Assembly (NCBI GenBank): GCA_964610885.1
Contig: CAZSWR010000004.1
Coordinates: forward strand, 20,610-84,609
Origin: CAZSWR01 sp964610885
Lineage (GTDB): Bacteria > Bacteroidota > Ignavibacteria > Kapaibacteriales > UBA2268
Direction of reading: 5' to 3'
DNA length: 64,000 nucleotides
Within the stretch, counting starts at the first letter, position 1. Each line of letters starts with the position of its first letter. A model generated the notes under the pieces. That model was not told the DNA's origin, made no database searches, and worked only from the letters and a program-made list of their open reading frames with translations. Made by a program: the position numbers and the translations under genes. This document shows, piece by piece, positions 1 through 8,852 of the stretch.

Positions 1-549
1 CTCTTGTGCCAGGCTTTGGTACGCCCAAGCAGTGGACACATGAATATCGGGAAAGACCAAAAGCACAGAGTAAGGCAGAGCGAATTGGAAGTAGTCCAAC
101 ACCTCGCCGCGCCCACAGGCCACGGCCGCCCCTTCGGAAAGGAAAAATGGCACGTCGCTGCCCAATTGCAATCCAATGGCGCGAAGCTCTTCGGCCGGGG
201 CGCCAATGCCCCACATTTCGTTCAGGGCCAACAGGACAGATGCAGCATCGGAACTGCCACCGCCCAGCCCGCCTCCGTGGGGAATGTTTTTAATTATACT
301 GATCGAGGCTCCTGAATCGATGTTGAACCTCTCGCGAAGCAACTCAGCCGCCCGATACGCCAGATTGGACTCCTGAGGGATTCCAAGGTCGGGCCGAGTT
401 TGGCAGCTGATACCGGCGGACGGAAGGATTTCGATTTCATCTGCGAGAGGAATCCTGACGAAGACAGTATTAATATCGTGGTATCCGTCCGGCCTTCGCC
501 GCATGACTTGCAATCCAAGATTTAGCTTTGCATGGGCCTTTGCGATCAT
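1..549 (-). CDS. ispE: 4-diphosphocytidyl-2-C-methyl-D-erythritol kinase, 3' end cut by window edge
   Basis: ATP-dependent kinase of the MEP isoprenoid pathway; it phosphorylates the 2-hydroxyl of CDP-methylerythritol in the cytosol. The first 183 codons are visible and the rest lies left of base 1. The start (MIAKAHAKLNLGL) carries the substrate-binding Lys/Asn segment typical of IspE, then RPDGYHDINTVF (about residues 19-30). The GHMP-kinase ATP loop HGGGLGGGSSDAA is at about residues 91-103. The ATG overlaps the upstream gene's TGA by four bases (ATGA), so translation is probably coupled to 546-1523. Family identity is firm from the GHMP motif and the IspE-specific N-terminus. Confidence 0.93.
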   Translation of the reverse strand, partial: MIAKAHAKLNLGLQVMRRRPDGYHDINTVFVRIPLADEIEILPSAGISCQTRPDLGIPQESNLAYRAAELLRERFNIDSGASISIIKNIPHGGGLGGGSSDAASVLLALNEMWGIGAPAEELRAIGLQLGSDVPFFLSEGAAVACGRGEVLDYFQFALPYSVLLVFPDIHVSTAWAYQSLAQE

Positions 550-1523
550 TTGCTCTTCTTTGCCTTCTTCGATTTCGATTTTTTCTTTTCTTTTATTGCC
601 GCCTTCTTGACGTCGATCAGTTTGTATGTCAAATTAATATAGTGCTTGCCTCTTTCCTCGTTGCCTTTTCCGGCCTTCACGACAATTTTCTGTTCCATCG
701 TGTTCTTCATGAAAATGGGCACTTGCAGCTCGGTACCGATGATGACACGGTTCCATGAATTGTAATAAGACATTGTGTTCATATTCTTCAACTTAAGGCT
801 CCCCTGCCCTGCCTTGATGAACTCATAGACGTGGCATTTGTAGCCGAGCGTGTCCAAACGGTCTTTCATTCGGAAAAGGGAAGAAAACGTTACCAGTGGC
901 GGCGGAGCGCCATTCTCGGGCACTTCTTCGACAGATTTCACCAGCCAGGACTCTTCGATGGCTTTGATGGATTCGCCGAGGTCGGGAATCAGTATCTGTT
1001 GGAAAGCACCGCCGGAGTTCAATGCAAATTTCTTGGGATTGTCGTAGTAATACGAATACTTTTTCCCAAGTGAATCAATTTCCATATAGATACGCCTGCC
1101 GATCCATGGATTCTCGTCCGTTTGGATGCCGGGTTCGTTCCCGGAGAATATGATGGCGTTCATTACCGGATACGTCAGCGTCAGGTAATAATGGCCATTC
1201 GAGCCAATCGAATCGCAAATCACTCGAAGTTCTTCGAGCCTCGTCTTCCGCAGTTGTGGCTGGGCGCCCAAAGAAATACTATCGAAAGCAAGGATGCTAT
1301 AGACAAGCGTATCGCCAGGAATGAAATGGTACCTCACCTGTATTGTATCGAGCTTGGCCGGTACTTCGGGCAGGTTGGTCATGCTTTCTCGGACGATTCT
1401 CTCCAAACTGTCCTGAATATTGATCGATGGATTGAACCTATCAGTTGTATCGATAAGCAACTGCGCTTTGGCAACGAAAACAGTCGCAAAGATAAATACA
1501 GCAATTATTTTCAGCATTCTCAT
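546..1523 (-). CDS. secreted protein of unknown function
   Basis: 325 residues. The N-terminus (MRMLKIIAVFIFATVFVAKA) is a signal peptide, so the protein is probably periplasmic or at the outer membrane. A Met two residues in (MLKII) is an equally possible start. The middle is a mostly beta-rich region with repeated aromatic/Asp patterns (for example PGDTLVYSILAFDSI) and no catalytic motif that I recognise. The last ~20 residues are almost all Lys/Ser/Ala, a basic tail that could bind nucleic acid, LPS or peptidoglycan. It sits in one transcription unit between the pseudouridine synthase (9 bp upstream) and ispE (4-bp overlap). Neither neighbour suggests a role. Confidence 0.85.
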   Translation of the reverse strand: MRMLKIIAVFIFATVFVAKAQLLIDTTDRFNPSINIQDSLERIVRESMTNLPEVPAKLDTIQVRYHFIPGDTLVYSILAFDSISLGAQPQLRKTRLEELRVICDSIGSNGHYYLTLTYPVMNAIIFSGNEPGIQTDENPWIGRRIYMEIDSLGKKYSYYYDNPKKFALNSGGAFQQILIPDLGESIKAIEESWLVKSVEEVPENGAPPPLVTFSSLFRMKDRLDTLGYKCHVYEFIKAGQGSLKLKNMNTMSYYNSWNRVIIGTELQVPIFMKNTMEQKIVVKAGKGNEERGKHYINLTYKLIDVKKAAIKEKKKSKSKKAKKSK

Positions 1524-1532
1524 GTATTATTT

Positions 1533-2279
1533 TTATATGAGTTTAACAATTTTTTTAAGCGAAAGTATCTCGTTCCTCGTCAGGTGCCGGTATTCGCCGC
1601 GAGCAAGCCCCGAGGCTGTCAGCCCGGCGAACGATTTGCGGTCCAGCTTGCGCACTTCGTAGCCCAACGCCTCGAACATACGGCGCACCTCGCGGTTCCG
1701 ACCCTCGCGCAACGTAATATATGCAACGCTGCGGTCGTCCGGCATGACTGCCAGTTCGACGGGTTCGGCGCGGCCGTCCTCAAGTTCCACGCCCGACGCC
1801 AGTTTCTTAATGTCTTCGATCTTCATTTCCCTGTCAAGCCCCACTTTGTATGTGCGTTCGATTTGGTAGGCCGGATGAGTCAGCCTGTGGGCCAGGTCTC
1901 CATCGTTCGTAACCAGAATCACTCCGGTCGTATTCCTGTCCAAGCGGCCGACGGTGAACAGGCGGACGCGCGTTTTGACGAGTTCGATGACAGTTTTCCG
2001 CCCGAATTCATCTTTCGATGACGTAATGGTATCTTTGGGCTTGTTAATCAATATATATTTGAAATGCTGAACGTGCGTGATCGGATCGCCATCGACAGTA
2101 ACTAAATTGGCTTTCGAGATCTTTGTCCCCAGCTCGGTTACTGTTTTCCCATCCACTTTCACACGGCCATCGGCGATAAGTTCGTCGGCCTTGCGGCGCG
2201 AGGCGATTCCTGCGTCGGCAATAAATTTGTTCAGTCTGATGGTTTGTTCGGTTTCGGTTTGTTTAGGCTTTGTTTTCAT
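1533..2279 (-). CDS. S4-domain pseudouridine synthase (RluB/RsuA family)
   Basis: Isomerises uridine to pseudouridine in ribosomal RNA. Residues ~13-60 form an S4 RNA-binding domain (IRLNKFIADAGIASRRKADEL). The catalytic domain follows, with the active-site Asp in GRLDRNTTG and the usual LTHPAYQIERTYKV segment. The C-terminal part carries EGRNREVRRMFEALGYEV, diagnostic for the RsuA/RluB/RluE/RluF group. The start chosen is the ATG at 2279: an AGGA lies about 7 nt upstream, and upstream codons in the same frame do not look like protein. The site modified (23S versus 16S) cannot be read from the sequence; RluB-like is the best guess for this phylum. Confidence 0.9.
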   Translation of the reverse strand: MKTKPKQTETEQTIRLNKFIADAGIASRRKADELIADGRVKVDGKTVTELGTKISKANLVTVDGDPITHVQHFKYILINKPKDTITSSKDEFGRKTVIELVKTRVRLFTVGRLDRNTTGVILVTNDGDLAHRLTHPAYQIERTYKVGLDREMKIEDIKKLASGVELEDGRAEPVELAVMPDDRSVAYITLREGRNREVRRMFEALGYEVRKLDRKSFAGLTASGLARGEYRHLTRNEILSLKKIVKLI

Positions 2280-2897
2280 CAACAGTCCTTTAGTAAAAAA
2301 ACAAAAATAAGCATTTTGCAGCATTTAGGCAATCAAATTTCAGTCAGGATGCTGCGGCCCGGAGATTCTAAAATAATGGAAAATTATTTCTGTACATCTA
2401 TCCGTTCGCCATTGCTCTACCCTTGGAACAAATAGGTTGCAGTCGCCACCGATTTGCAGAGCCAAAATTGATGAATTTTCATTTAATTACGCCAATTTAA
2501 CAGTGCAAGACAACAATTCACAAGGCCAATGGATGTAACAAATAAACACTATTTGTGTTATTAATAGACGTGACATGTAAACTTGAAGAAATAGCGGTCA
2601 TTCCCGGTGGAGGAGGTTATAAATTACTACTACCTCAATCTATTCTTTACTCCACACAAGGAATGACCCTTTATTAGTTTAAGGAAAAATGAATTCATCA
2701 TCATCTTTCCTCATCGTTATTGCGCTACTCTTTTAGAAATCAAGTGGCAGGCGCCACCTAACACAAGACTCCGGCTTTTTCACCGATCCAACTGTCTCGA
2801 GAACAAGGGGGATTGGCTTCAGATTCCGGTATGGCCGGATATGAGAATCCCGGTGAAGAATTTCTCCGGGATATATCAATTCCAAATCGGATCGAAA
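2280..2897. other. 618-bp AT-rich intergenic stretch
   Basis: No plausible gene on either strand. It contains the interrupted hairpin listed at 2596-2668 and short copies of a word also seen elsewhere: GGTGGCGACTGC read on the minus strand near 2433-2446 recurs at 9691, and a related GTGGC-AGGC-GCCAC palindrome is near 2744-2757. These look like remnants of a small intergenic repeat. Promoters for the pseudouridine synthase should lie at the low-coordinate end, but I could not identify one. Confidence 0.6.
2596..2668. repeat. interrupted long hairpin, function unknown
   Basis: Outer arms GGTCATTCC (2596-2604) and GGAATGACC (2660-2668) are perfect complements. A second helix GTGGAG/CTCCAC follows just inside, and a third short helix GAGGT/ACCTC lies in the loop. 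The nested pairing is better than expected for AT-rich spacer DNA. No T-run follows, so it is not a classical terminator. Confidence 0.5.
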
Positions 2898-3203
2898 TTA
2901 TTGCTGTTTCGAAACGATTGCATTTTTTTCAAATTTCACTTTCACGCCCTCGGCGATTTGGATGGTGAATACATTCCCATCGATATCGATGATAGTGCCA
3001 TGGATGCCCGACGATGTGATCACGCGATCGCCTTTGCCCAAGCTATTGAGCATTGATTGATGCTCTTTTTGGCGTTTTTGTTGGGGGCGAATCATCAGGA
3101 AGTACATAATCAGGATGATCGATCCAAACATTACGAGTGTCATCATCATTCCGCCGGAATCCTGCCCGCCGGCCGGGCTCATTGCTAAAAAGTTTTGAAA
3201 CAT
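2898..3203 (-). CDS. yajC: preprotein translocase subunit YajC
   Basis: 101-residue accessory subunit of the SecDF-YajC complex in the inner membrane. A single membrane helix (about residues 18-38, MMMTLVMFGSIILIMYFLMI) is followed at once by the family hallmark RPQQKRQKEHQ. The cytosolic beta-rich segment contains GDRVITSSGIHGTI. Length is normal for the family. It lies 19 bp after tgt in the same orientation. The tgt-yajC pair is conserved in many bacteria (there usually followed by secD and secF, which are absent here). Confidence 0.95.
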   Translation of the reverse strand: MFQNFLAMSPAGGQDSGGMMMTLVMFGSIILIMYFLMIRPQQKRQKEHQSMLNSLGKGDRVITSSGIHGTIIDIDGNVFTIQIAEGVKVKFEKNAIVSKQQ

Positions 3204-3222
3204 AGGTAAACCTTTGATTAAT

Positions 3223-4395
3223 TTATTCTATAAAACCATTAATTTTCGTTAGAATCTCTTTCTTCCATTCTTTGAACTCTCCCGAGATAATCTTCTCGCG
3301 AGCAGAGCGGACCAACCAGTGGTAGAAAGCAATATTGTGTTCGGTGGCAATCTCGAGCGCCAGAATCTCTCCGGCGATGAAGAGATGCCTCAGGTAGCCA
3401 AGCGAATAGTTCCTCGAGGCGAACGAATCGATTTCCGGGTCGATCACGTCGTGCGAGAGTCTATACTTATTATTCCGTATGTTAATCTTCCCGCGGGAAG
3501 TGAATAGCTGGCCGTTTCGGGCGTTTCGTGTTGGCAGCACGCAATCGAACATATCGATTCCGCGGTCGATGCACTCCAAGATGTTTTCGGGAGTGCCGAC
3601 GCCCATCAGGTAGCGCGGTTTGTCTTCCGGCAATTTATTCGTCGAAATATCGACAATGCCGTACATCATTTCCGCCGGTTCGCCCACAGACAGCCCGCCA
3701 ATTGCGTAGCCATCGAAATCAATTTCTTTGAGCCTCTCCAAGTAGTCCAAACGAAGCTCGGGGAACATACTGCCCTGAGCAATGCCGAACAGAAATTGCC
3801 GGTGCCCCCAGAGCGGCTCGCTTTGCGCGAATGCTTCTTTGCATCGTTTGGCCCAGCGCGCCGAAAGGTCCATCGATTTCTTGGCTTGCTCGAACGTGCA
3901 GGGGTACGGAGTGCATTCGTCGAGGACCATAACGATGTCGGATCCGAGTATTCGTTGGTATTCGACGACGTTTTCGGGCGAGAAGAAATGCTTCGAACCG
4001 TCGATATGCGAGCGGAAATAGGCGCCTTCCTCTTTGATTTTGCGCAATTCGTGCAGCGAAAAGATCTGGTAGCCGCCGCTATCGGTGAGTATTGCTTTGT
4101 CCCAACCGATGAACTTATGCAGTCCGCCAAATTCTGTAATAACTTCTTTCCCGGGCCGCAGGTATAAATGGTACGTATTGCCAAGGATTATCGGCGTGCT
4201 CATGCTATTCAGTTCGCGGGGGGATATTGCCTTGACTGCGCCCTGAGTGCCGACAGGCATGAAAACAGGCGTTTGGATCGTACCATGGTCTGTATGCAAC
4301 AAGCCTGCCCGCGCCTTGGTGCCCGAAGCATTGTGTTCCAACTCGAAGAATTTTTCTGTATTATTTTGGCCTTGCAATACTATTACCCAAATCAA
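3223..4395 (-). CDS. tgt: tRNA-guanine(34) transglycosylase
   Basis: Exchanges guanine at the wobble position of GU(N) tRNAs for preQ1 on the way to queuosine. The TIM barrel is complete: HGTIQTPVFMPVGTQ and ILTDSGGYQIFSL (first catalytic Asp), then GIAQGSMFPELR, GYAIGGLSVGE, FDCVLPTRNARNG (catalytic Asp in the nucleophile segment), and a C-terminal zinc region that continues RHLFIAGEIL. No in-frame ATG exists before the conserved core. The frame is closed by a TGA directly upstream of the TTG at 4395, so initiation is at a TTG: 4395, or 4377 seven codons in, which would begin LQGQNNTEKFF. 390 aa if the first is used. Confidence 0.94.
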   Translation of the reverse strand: MIWVIVLQGQNNTEKFFELEHNASGTKARAGLLHTDHGTIQTPVFMPVGTQGAVKAISPRELNSMSTPIILGNTYHLYLRPGKEVITEFGGLHKFIGWDKAILTDSGGYQIFSLHELRKIKEEGAYFRSHIDGSKHFFSPENVVEYQRILGSDIVMVLDECTPYPCTFEQAKKSMDLSARWAKRCKEAFAQSEPLWGHRQFLFGIAQGSMFPELRLDYLERLKEIDFDGYAIGGLSVGEPAEMMYGIVDISTNKLPEDKPRYLMGVGTPENILECIDRGIDMFDCVLPTRNARNGQLFTSRGKINIRNNKYRLSHDVIDPEIDSFASRNYSLGYLRHLFIAGEILALEIATEHNIAFYHWLVRSAREKIISGEFKEWKKEILTKINGFIE

Positions 4396-4496
4396 TCAAC
4401 AATATCCGACATTACAAAAATACATAATTAATCGATAATAACCGCAATAAGGTTATCGATTAAAAAATGAACTTACTCCGCCACTCGTGCAACGAA

Positions 4497-5483
4497 TCAC
4501 TTCACCTGTTCGGCGATCAATTCGGCAATGCGGAGCGCTTCGCTGGCCTCTTCGGCGCTAACGGCCACAGGCGTACCGCTCAGGATTGTATCGCGGAATG
4601 CGATCTGTTCCTCGGCGATAGCGTTAACGTTTTCCACGCGCGGTTTGAAATAACCGATTTTTTGGTTTTGCACTCCGGCGTCCAACATGCCAAGCATCGT
4701 CGCCGGGACGGAGTCCGATGGTCCAGTCTCGCCTTCGCGGAGCAGCTTGAAGACTTCAACTTCTTGCTTCCCGAAATCGATCGAAATGTAAGCATTCTTT
4801 TGGAAGATGCGCATCTTCCTCATTGGCCGTGCGGAAATCCTCGAAGCGGTCAGGTTCGCCACGGCTCCATTTTTGAAATTTATGCGAGCGTTGGCGATGT
4901 CGGTGGTTTCCGTCAGCACGGCCACGCCGTTTGCCGAGATACTCTCGACAGGCGATTTGGCCAACCAGAGGGCAATGTCGATGTCGTGTATCATCAAATC
5001 GTGGATGACCGAAACGTCGATGGCGCGCGGTTTGAATTGACTCAATCGATGGGCCTCGATGAACAGAGGCGAAATGCCCAAGTTCTTGATAGCAGCAATC
5101 GACGGATTGAAACGCTCCACGTGGCCCACCTGTACGGTTACGCCCTTTTGGCGGGCGGCGCTGATCAGTTTTTGGGCTTCGCTATAGGTTTGTGTTATCG
5201 GTTTTTCGATTAGGCAGTGAATCCCTCGTTCGATGGCCTTCATCGCGACCTCGAAATGCAAAGTGGTCGGAACGGCTATCGTTACGGCATTAGCACTTGA
5301 AAACGCTTCGTCCAGAGTGGCGAAGGCTTTCGTGCCAATCTCTTTTGCTATTGTATTTGCCCTTTCGGCATCTTCATCATAAACGCCAGCGAGGGCTTCG
5401 CCGGCCAAATTGCTCCACAGCCGAGCGTGTATCGATCCGAGGTGGCCCACGCCGATGACTGATACTTTGAATTGTTCGCTCAT
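4497..5483 (-). CDS. Gfo/Idh/MocA-family NAD(P)-dependent oxidoreductase
   Basis: 328 residues. The N-terminal Rossmann fold starts VSVIGVGHLGSIHARLW (GxGxxG). The family's EKP motif (LIEKPITQTYSEAQ, about residues 92-105) holds the Lys that contacts cofactor and substrate. The C-terminal alpha/beta domain has GHVERFNP and DLMIHDIDIALWL, where the His/Asp pair is the likely catalytic centre. The GHVERFNP and LMIHDIDI combination resembles the oxidoreductases that sit in lipid A gene clusters and act on UDP-GlcNAc (GnnA-like), so a sugar-nucleotide 3-dehydrogenase role is plausible. No aminotransferase partner (GnnB) or lpx gene is adjacent, so the substrate stays open. Transcribed toward tgt with a ~100-bp gap. 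Confidence 0.88.
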   Translation of the reverse strand: MSEQFKVSVIGVGHLGSIHARLWSNLAGEALAGVYDEDAERANTIAKEIGTKAFATLDEAFSSANAVTIAVPTTLHFEVAMKAIERGIHCLIEKPITQTYSEAQKLISAARQKGVTVQVGHVERFNPSIAAIKNLGISPLFIEAHRLSQFKPRAIDVSVIHDLMIHDIDIALWLAKSPVESISANGVAVLTETTDIANARINFKNGAVANLTASRISARPMRKMRIFQKNAYISIDFGKQEVEVFKLLREGETGPSDSVPATMLGMLDAGVQNQKIGYFKPRVENVNAIAEEQIAFRDTILSGTPVAVSAEEASEALRIAELIAEQVK

Positions 5484-5651
5484 AATCTTTGCTCTATAAT
5501 TAAAAACATTTATCTCGAAACATGGAGGCTTGCCTTTTGATTGAATTGCCTCCGGTCCATTGCCAAACGATCAATGAAACAGCAATCGATCCGATTTCAA
5601 AAATACACCAAATAAACGATAAATAATTGAAATATTTATACACTTTCTCTC

Positions 5652-5689
5652 AAAAAAAATCCCCCACCGTTTGGATACAGCAGGGGATT
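5652..5689 (-). terminator. rho-independent terminator of the 965-aa T9SS gene
   Basis: Read on the minus strand, AATCCCC pairs with GGGGATT around a loop of 18 bases, then a run of eight T. It lies 34 bp beyond the stop codon at 5723. Confidence 0.85.
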
Positions 5690-5722
5690 ATTGTTATATA
5701 AGGCTATTTGCTTCGGCGAGTA

Positions 5723-8620
5723 TTATTTGGTTACGATAACCGGCACTTGGACGAGAGTACCGCCCACGTTTGCCACGACGAAGTATTTGCCAGAAGCGAG
5801 GGCTGATGCGTTGAACTCTGCGCTGACAGAGCTGCCCGGTGCAACAACCGAATTATATACATCGGCCACTTTCATGCCTGTTAAGTCGATCACATAGACG
5901 TTGACGTTCTTTGTGGAGTAACCGGCAAGGTTCATCGTGATGACAGATTTTTCCGAAAGCGGGTTCGGGGATGCTTTCATCGAGAAAAGCCCATCGGGTG
6001 TGGTGCCTTCGTTGACGTCGTTGACGCCAGTTTTCGATTTGAGCAAAATCTGGAGCGAAGGCGTGTTCTTTGCGTTCGATGTAATGATCATATTAGCATT
6101 GTAAGTGTCATTTTCGCGGTTGTTCTTGGCTGTAAGAGTCAAGTTGTGGCTCTTTCCTTTTTCGATGGTGATCGGGAAGCTGGTTCCTTCAGCATAATCG
6201 AATACGCCACGAGAATCGTTGAAATCGACCATTGTAATAATCAGAGGTTCGTTTCCTGTGCTGCTGATTTTGAGTGTTTGCGTTGCTTGAACTTTCGGTG
6301 TCATTGTCCCGAAATCCACTTCGGCTACGTCAGTGGCAATCTGCGGGCCTGTACCCGTTGATTTCACGTCGGCCAGCATGAGGATATCGAATGTGGGCGA
6401 GTTTTTAGCATTGGATGTGAAGCGAAGCGTTGCATCCATCGAACCGGAGTTCTTGGCTACGAATTGGACAGTAACTTCCATCGATTGCTCGGGTTGGAGA
6501 GTGATTGCATCGGCGAACGAAGGAATAAGGTCGAAAAGGTTCGCATAGGTGCCGACTGTTTCATATTTAGAAATCACGAGCGGTTCTGTGCCGGAATTGG
6601 TGATTTTTACTTTCTGTGTTTCTGTTTGTCCGATTTCCATATCGAGGAAAGTAACATCTTTGACGTCGGAGATAATTCTCGGGCCGACTTCGCCCAGAGG
6701 ATCTAGCCAGCTAAGGATGCGGTCGAGGAAGTCTGTGCGGGTTTGCTCTGTGGACATACCCTCGACGCCGACAGTTGTATAGACAAGTTTGCCATTGCCG
6801 ATTTTTTTATGAATGCCGAGGTATTGGTCTTCGTCGGTGTTCATGTAGCAGAAGGGAACTGCTTGGGAACCATCGCGCGGAGCCATGGGGCATGTGTAGA
6901 ATGTTGCGGCACTCCATTCGCTGTTTAACTGAGTAGCGTTCACATACATTCCAGAACCGATAATATCGCCATCCATGCCGTTGACTTCATAAGAAGAAAA
7001 GCTTAGGTATCCATTATCAGTATAGGCCAATGAATAGAAAGGAGCACCGCCATCGGGCGTACTCGTCGTATCGACGCCAATATAGCTCTCATAGAAATCG
7101 ACGATATCAGAATTATCACTCCTAAGCCCCATCCAATGGTCAAGCCACGAAGAAATCCATACTTTCTTGCCTGCGGTCAGCATATCCTTCACCATTGTAA
7201 TTATTTCGGTTGTATAACCTCCATTCATGAACAAAGAATATCCCACTGGGCCTGTTGCAGAATTGCCAATTAATCCATCTGAATAGAAAACTGCGCAATC
7301 ATAGTTATTAGTCGGGAATTTGGTAAGTGTAATTTCATTCAATGGAATTACAGCAGTTTCCTTTTGATACGATTCGTTAAAATTGGCAATTGAATAAGCA
7401 TGGTACATGTCATTGTAAATTCCATCGTAATAATTACTCACAAGCGATGTACCTGTGAAAACAGCCAATTTGATCTTGTTCGTCATAAAATAGTCGCTAT
7501 GCGATGTCGGCAGCGGGAAGGCATTGTCCAGCCCGACGGGATAAACACCAAGCGTGAGGGCCGCATAGCCGGCTGCTTCCCCGGGAGTGAGGACAATATT
7601 CACGTCAACAGTGCCTTTCGAAGGAATTGTTACAAGGTTGCTGCTAAGCTCAGCTTTCCACGTTTCGGGAAGGCTTCCGCCCATATAAACTTTGCAAGTC
7701 ATCTCGAAGTTATTATCGTTGCGGATTGTTACCTTTTTGGTGAAGACTTGGTTGCGTTCGATCAGGTTGTACGACGATTCTTGTGGGATCGATGCGCTAA
7801 CCCTCGGGATAGACGTTACGCCCGAAAGCGACGGCATCGTGCTGACGGCGGCTTGCAAAACTTCCTTCGTGGTTGTGTCCTGAACGTAAACCACTGCATA
7901 GAGCATTGTCGGATACCATTCGGGGTTCATAAAAGTTGCGTACGATTTGGCAACGAGGCCATTTGCAGCACCATTAATCAGAACAGAGCCATCATCGGTA
8001 TTGCCCATAAAATTGCGGGCGACGAAATAGAAGTTCTTCTCGCCGTTCGATCCGGCTTGGTTGTACCAGTGGTATGCTTCGCAAAGGACCACGAAGAGGC
8101 GTTTGTTCGAGAATGCAGCCGAACTTTTCACCGATGCGTCCACGCGGACACTATCGCCATCCAAATACAAAGCACTTGTGACTTCATAAGTGGTCTTGCC
8201 TGTACCTTTTGCCGTTGAAATAGTGTTTTTCATGGTTGTCTGGTTGCTCCAAGTGCCAACCTTGTTGCCACCGGCAATAAAGTGTTCGTAAGCAGTTGGG
8301 CTACTTGTATTGAAACGGTTAGCAATGATGCTTCTCTCCTTGGCGGGAAGGCCGGAGTAAATTGCATCAGCAAAGTAATTATTGTCGTTGTCTTGATATG
8401 CCAAGTGATAAACGATCGGAATCACTGGATTCGCAGCGGACAAGTTCTGAATGAAATAGGTCATATTGCCAGGATTCATGGAAGCGGCGACGCTACTCGA
8501 CGTATTCGTAAAGTATTCAGCCAGAATACTCTTAGTGATATTCTGGGCAGATGCCCCAATCACTGAGAAGAGCAACGCAAAACTGAACACTGCGGTGCTA
8601 ATGAGACGATTAAACTTCAT
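5723..8620 (-). CDS. secreted Omp28-like / anchor-D protein with T9SS sorting domain
   Basis: 965 residues from the ATG at 8620 (GGAG about 9 nt upstream). This start gives a clean signal peptide, MKFNRLISTAVFSFALLFSV...ASA. The N-terminal third (SILAEYFTNTSSSVAASMN, YHLAYQDNDNNYFADA) matches the Omp28-like fold seen in Bacteroidota surface proteins. Two consecutive ~105-residue Ig-like 'choice-of-anchor D' repeats follow; both read as DVxxVxF followed later by TSNAKN-P. The last ~80 residues (KASPNPLSEKSVITMNL ... VPVIVTK) are a type A T9SS C-terminal domain, so the protein should cross the outer membrane and be anchored at or released from the surface. No enzymatic motif seen. It stands alone in its transcription unit with its own terminator. 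Confidence 0.9.
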   Translation of the reverse strand: MKFNRLISTAVFSFALLFSVIGASAQNITKSILAEYFTNTSSSVAASMNPGNMTYFIQNLSAANPVIPIVYHLAYQDNDNNYFADAIYSGLPAKERSIIANRFNTSSPTAYEHFIAGGNKVGTWSNQTTMKNTISTAKGTGKTTYEVTSALYLDGDSVRVDASVKSSAAFSNKRLFVVLCEAYHWYNQAGSNGEKNFYFVARNFMGNTDDGSVLINGAANGLVAKSYATFMNPEWYPTMLYAVVYVQDTTTKEVLQAAVSTMPSLSGVTSIPRVSASIPQESSYNLIERNQVFTKKVTIRNDNNFEMTCKVYMGGSLPETWKAELSSNLVTIPSKGTVDVNIVLTPGEAAGYAALTLGVYPVGLDNAFPLPTSHSDYFMTNKIKLAVFTGTSLVSNYYDGIYNDMYHAYSIANFNESYQKETAVIPLNEITLTKFPTNNYDCAVFYSDGLIGNSATGPVGYSLFMNGGYTTEIITMVKDMLTAGKKVWISSWLDHWMGLRSDNSDIVDFYESYIGVDTTSTPDGGAPFYSLAYTDNGYLSFSSYEVNGMDGDIIGSGMYVNATQLNSEWSAATFYTCPMAPRDGSQAVPFCYMNTDEDQYLGIHKKIGNGKLVYTTVGVEGMSTEQTRTDFLDRILSWLDPLGEVGPRIISDVKDVTFLDMEIGQTETQKVKITNSGTEPLVISKYETVGTYANLFDLIPSFADAITLQPEQSMEVTVQFVAKNSGSMDATLRFTSNAKNSPTFDILMLADVKSTGTGPQIATDVAEVDFGTMTPKVQATQTLKISSTGNEPLIITMVDFNDSRGVFDYAEGTSFPITIEKGKSHNLTLTAKNNRENDTYNANMIITSNAKNTPSLQILLKSKTGVNDVNEGTTPDGLFSMKASPNPLSEKSVITMNLAGYSTKNVNVYVIDLTGMKVADVYNSVVAPGSSVSAEFNASALASGKYFVVANVGGTLVQVPVIVTK

Positions 8621-8776
8621 AATACAACTCCGAATAATAATATAACACTTTGATTTATCGAAAAATATATAAAAATTCCATTGCATTTGCAGTAATGCAC
8701 TTTCGTTAATAGTAATTTAATTAAAAAATAATGAATTGCCAAAGAATTTCAACACCTGGCAGGAGGAATATTTAGT

Positions 8777-8852
8777 TTGAAATTCGTAGTCTTCATGCTT
8801 TTTTTTACTGCCCCTTTTCTTGGAGCCTGTTGGAATAGTATAGTTCGGCCAT
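8777..8852 (+). pseudogene. possible interrupted lipoprotein start (weak)
   Basis: A strong ribosome-binding sequence AGGAGGAA (8761-8768) precedes a TTG at 8777 with ideal spacing. The frame reads MKFVVFMLFFTAPFLGACWN, a convincing lipoprotein signal with lipobox LGAC. Reading then runs into the repeat element at 8853 and stops soon after. It could be the remnant of a lipoprotein gene broken by the repeat. The lipobox itself overlaps the left arm of the larger repeat at 8822, so chance is a real alternative. Confidence 0.22.

Noticed and set aside
7400..8218. Long plus-strand ORF of 272 codons in the T9SS gene
   Set aside because: It is antisense to a well-supported T9SS protein and has no domain, ribosome-binding site or composition of a real gene. 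The same applies to long antisense ORFs within tgt, aspA, the giant gene and rpsA.
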